Origin: Salvator merianae | Taxonomy: Eukaryota; Chordata; Lepidosauria; Squamata; Teiidae | Assembly: GCA_003586115.2 (NCBI GenBank) | Contig: QVOM02000119.1 | Location: 45,496,742 to 45,560,741 of the forward strand | DNA length: 64,000 nucleotides | Reading direction: 5' to 3' | Part shown: positions 60,962 through 64,000 of the stretch, one piece after another | Layout: each line of letters opens with the position of its first letter | Position numbering within the stretch: the first letter of the stretch is position 1 | Notes under the pieces: generated by a model | Told to the model about the DNA's origin: nothing | The model's input: only the letters and a program-made list of their open reading frames with translations | Databases searched by the model: none | Position numbers and translations under genes: made by a program

Positions 60962-63440
60962 CTGAAAAATACCAAACAGCTACAGTTAAAATATTTTGCA
61001 AGAGTACTCAGCATTATCAGTATTTCTGCAGTTAAAGAACAATCTGCAATGACAGGCTGTAAGCCTATACTCAGGAAACTATTTTCACATGCAACCGAAG
61101 TAGGAGTTTATAAGATGTAGTTATAGTTATGTAGCAGCCAGATTAGTTAATTAGTGCAGATACACAGTAAATTGGTTTATATATTGCGTTATTAAGAGTC
61201 AAACACATAGCTGCTACCTCTCTTGCTGTGCTACTTTAGCTACTATGCTAAACAACAATGCTTAATACAATACTTTTGTATTGACCAGAGCCTTCGTAGT
61301 ACAGTTTGCATAACTAACAGAGTACTGTCTCACAGGATGATGGCATCTACTTAAAAACTTTGCATGTGAGCAGGGCCTGAATACCACATATGTATATGAA
61401 TGCAAGAAAAGAAGGAATGGCATAGTAGCTGTAGCAGCAATACTAAACCACTACCAGCTGGAATAAATAATATATCCCTTAAAATACTTGCCTCTTTATA
61501 AGGACAAGGATGCCTTCCTTGATTTGCAGAGCCAGCTGATATTATTTATTTAATTTATTTGTATTTTTATCCTGCTCTATACCTGAAGGTCTCCAGGCAG
61601 GTTACAACAATAAAAACAAATTTACAAGAACTCACTAAAAACAATAACAATGACTGAAAGTCGGGAAGAGAAGCTATTCCTCAGCGAAAGGCAAATTAAT
61701 GACAGTAAAAAGCTGAAACACTAAATCTCACACTATCAATGACCAGAAAATTTTATTTCACATAATCCGATGTATTTTTCTCAAAAAGGGGTTTTACCAC
61801 AAAATGATGAAAGATTCCTACTGGAGAAATATAGACAACAAATGCAAACCAATCTGTGATGTGATGATATGCTATCACCTTATTTATCTATTTACATTTA
61901 TACACTGACCTATACCACAAGGTCTCAGGATGGATAACAATTGGATCTAACGGAGTAATAATCTGTGGTCCATCCAACCACCTTAAGGACTCACTCTGGA
62001 TTTTCTCTCAGGGTTTACTCCCTTAGCTTTTTCCTTTCCGAAGATCCTCGCAAGGCAGTGAGGCTACTTAATTGGCAGTGAGGGTACTTAATTGGGAAGA
62101 CCAAAAGGGGTTCCAGGACTAAGCAAGGATTCAAACCTGGGGACTTGTGGGTTCTATCCTAGTGCTCTTAACCATGGAGTCACCAGAGAGTCTTACCTTA
62201 CTGTTCAAAGTTTTTTTTGTCATAGTGCTTTTATCTTCAAACTCCTGTTATTACCATCAACACTGACCGCTTTGGGCTTTCTATGGTCCCCTTCAGAGTG
62301 GAGTATAGCAAGGCATTAGATGTGGTGTTCCCTTTCACGTTATATTGGGCCAAATATAACTGTCATTAAAGTCAATATGATATTTATTTATTTCATAATA
62401 AAATCAGTGGGAATAATTAAGCCCAGATCAAATCCATATAATGTTTTCTTGTAATTTCTAAAAGCAGCATTTCAGCATTCCAATTAAAGTTTCAACCTGT
62501 GCCTATTTTTCTATTCTCAAATCATTTGTGGAGATATTTCCCCTGTCTCTTCTACCTGTTTAGTGATAGGCAGAAAGCATTTTTGTAATGTGATATTCTC
62601 TGGTTTCTATTTTTACATTCTTTTGATCATCATATGACTTTCTTATCATATGCATTAATTTTATTTTGCTGTTGCCACACCTTTATTGGTGCTTTAATTT
62701 ATTTTAGTTTTAATATAATTTAAGTTAATATTACTAAGGGATGGGGGAAGAGAAGAAATACAAAGGACTGATTGCAGACAAGATTTAAAAGCATCATCCC
62801 TTGAGCAATTCCATGCTTCCACAGTCTATTAATTATAGCAGAGGCTGAGAAGAGCTGGCAACACAATGATACAATGGCAAAATTACTGCAGAAACACTGA
62901 ACATGTTGCAGGAAATGGGAAGATGCATATCTTCATGAATCACATTTGGTAGTTAGCATAGGATTTTTTTAAAAAAATTAAGAAATTAGATTTGAAGTTT
63001 GAAATTGCTTCCCATTTTTTTAAAGCATAATTTCCCTGTCTAGCATCCTTAAAATCCTAATATAAGCATCTTGTGTGATTACTGGAAAAACAGATGAGCA
63101 AACTAAAGATCCTATCCACCCAAAGTCTCTGGTTTTGGGTGTACTTAAAATCCTAAGTACACTCAAAAACAGAGTCTTTGGGTGGATAGGATCCTTAGTT
63201 TGCTCATCTGTTGTTCCAGTAATCACACAAGATGCTTATATATACCTGCAAAGAAAGGTAATCATAGCTAATGTAAGTTATACAAGATAAAACATCTTTT
63301 TCATGCGATGGAATCCTTACTTGTTTGACCGGAGGAGTAATTGTGTGAGGCTGAGGTTTAAGTGGTTGTTGGTTTTTCAGTTTTTGTGCTTGTTCCTGTT
63401 CTTTTGCTAGTTTTTGCTTCTCTTCAAGGGTAAGTGATCC
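60338..63440 (-). CDS. SCYL2: SCYL2, C-terminal part (last two coding exons)
   Basis: Two exons (63321-63440 and 60338-60961) join in phase 0 to 247 residues, the C-terminus of a protein that is about 929 residues in mammals. SCYL2 (CVAK104) is a Scy1-like pseudokinase of clathrin-coated vesicles and the trans-Golgi/endosomal system that binds clathrin and AP-2. The kinase-like and HEAT domains lie beyond the right edge. What is here is a short charged helix (LTLEEKQKLAKEQEQAQKL), then a disordered tail rich in S, N, Q, M, P and G. The tail carries an NPF motif (GNPFFNPQNF), typical of EH-domain binding, two SLFG/DLFG motifs and the characteristic end SNDLKDLFG. No disruption is seen. Confidence 0.95.
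61545..61690 (-). repeat. L2-type 3' tail (LINE or SINE)
   Basis: On the minus strand CCTGGAGACCTTCAGGTATA and AAATACAAATAAATTAAAT follow the common reptile L2-type end; related to 49745-49905. Confidence 0.55.
61880..62195 (-). repeat. tRNA-derived SINE with L2-like tail
   Basis: The minus strand begins GACTCCATGGTTAAGAGCAC (box A) and then CAGGTTTGAATCC (box B). An unrelated body follows, ending CCTGAGACCTTGTGGTATAG with an AAATAGATAAATAAG tail. It is a different family from the three SINEs above, and complete at about 315 bp. Confidence 0.65.
63060..63241. repeat. 182-bp near-perfect palindromic MITE
   Basis: TATAAGCATCTTGTGTGATT at the left is exactly mirrored by AATCACACAAGATGCTTATA at the right. 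The pairing continues with few mismatches to a centre near 63150, so that the two strands encode nearly the same amino-acid string. TA dinucleotides at both ends fit a Tc1/mariner-type TA target, though that is an inference. It lies 79 nt inside the intron from the penultimate SCYL2 exon. Confidence 0.85.
63321..63440 (-). CDS. SCYL2: SCYL2 penultimate coding exon
   Basis: Exactly 40 codons, phase 0 at both ends: GSLTLEEKQKLAKEQEQAQK, then LKNQQPLKPQPHTITPPVKQ. Acceptor TTTTGAAG, donor GTAAGG. Confidence 0.95.
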
Positions 63441-64000
63441 CTTCAAAAGAAGAAACATAGCATAAACATCAATTATCATAGAATTATCAAATTAACATAG
63501 AATTATCAAATGTCTATTGAACAGTAAAATCCTCAAAGCAGCTCTACTTATTCAAGTTTTCAAGGTAAATTATTTAAAAACAAAATTTTTATTGCACTAA
63601 GTAAATATTACTTTCTACTAAATTAGTAAGACAGAATAAAGGAGGAAAAAAATCACTAAAGTCTGGATGCAGAAATAGTTAGTCTCTCTCTCTCTCTCTC
63701 TCTCTCCCTCCCCTGGGTTTCAACAACATGAATAGTTTCAATGAGGATATTTTTTTCTTTCTACTTTTGTGCAGTGTCACAGATAAACTATAACCATCGC
63801 TGACAGATGTGACTGGAAAAAGATGCCAAATATTTTAATTGTTAAAATTATCAAAGAAAAGGAAGTAAATGAAGCTGATGGAGTCAATGGGTTTCTCAGA
63901 GAAAGTGATGATTTGAAGGAGAGGGGACACAGGAAGCTACCTTATATGAGGGGTTCAGCTATCTAATATATACACTGAAAACTTTCAAAACTTTGTTAAT
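63441..64000. other. SCYL2 intron, continuing off the window
   Basis: It contains a (CT)12 microsatellite at 63683-63706. No further exon is seen before the window ends. Confidence 0.7.
63683..63706 (+). repeat. (CT)12 microsatellite
   Basis: Uninterrupted CT repeat inside the SCYL2 intron. Confidence 0.95.

Larger units (their letters stand above)
60962..63320. other. Last intron of SCYL2
   Basis: It holds an L2-type tail (61545-61690, minus), a tRNA-derived SINE with L2-like tail (61880-62195, minus) and a 182-bp hairpin element (63060-63241). No exon-like sequence is seen. Confidence 0.7.

Overview
The window looks like vertebrate genomic DNA, most likely from a squamate reptile. It carries two tandem minus-strand genes with vertebrate intron-exon structure. 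The AT-rich introns and spacers are filled with CR1, L2 and L1-type LINE pieces, tRNA-derived SINEs, many short inverted-repeat DNA transposons and one recent Ty3/Gypsy LTR element. That repeat mix is typical of lizards and snakes. The species cannot be named from sequence alone.

Layout, left to right. 1-3493: a Ty3/Gypsy-type LTR retrotransposon on the minus strand, cut by the window edge inside integrase and inserted into an L2 LINE (3494-4171). 4.2-9.6 kb: gene-free flank with CR1 and L2 pieces, one CR1 copy being interrupted by an L1-like insertion. 9616-49052: the complete SLC17A8 (VGLUT3) coding region on the minus strand. It has 12 coding exons, all with GT/AG borders and matching phases, that add up to 585 codons plus stop. 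49.1-60.3 kb: spacer between the genes, including a CT/CA microsatellite, a short interstitial telomeric repeat, an L2 piece, a SINE and a probable long SCYL2 3' UTR. 60338-63440: the last two coding exons of SCYL2, also minus strand; the rest of that gene lies beyond the right edge.

SCYL2 followed by SLC17A8 in the same orientation is also the mammalian order, so the locus is syntenic. The proteins are not known to act in one pathway. SLC17A8 loads glutamate into synaptic vesicles, and SCYL2 is a clathrin-associated pseudokinase.

I found no previously undescribed gene system. The most informative non-gene signals are transposon structures: a CpG-rich 608-bp inverted-repeat element with a TTC duplication nested in the arm of another MITE, a 182-bp near-perfect hairpin about 80 nt from a SCYL2 exon, an internally deleted L1 with intact ends and a 17-bp duplication, a U6 snRNA retropseudogene with a duplicated target site, a hAT MITE with an 8-bp duplication, and the nested LTR-in-L2 insertion.
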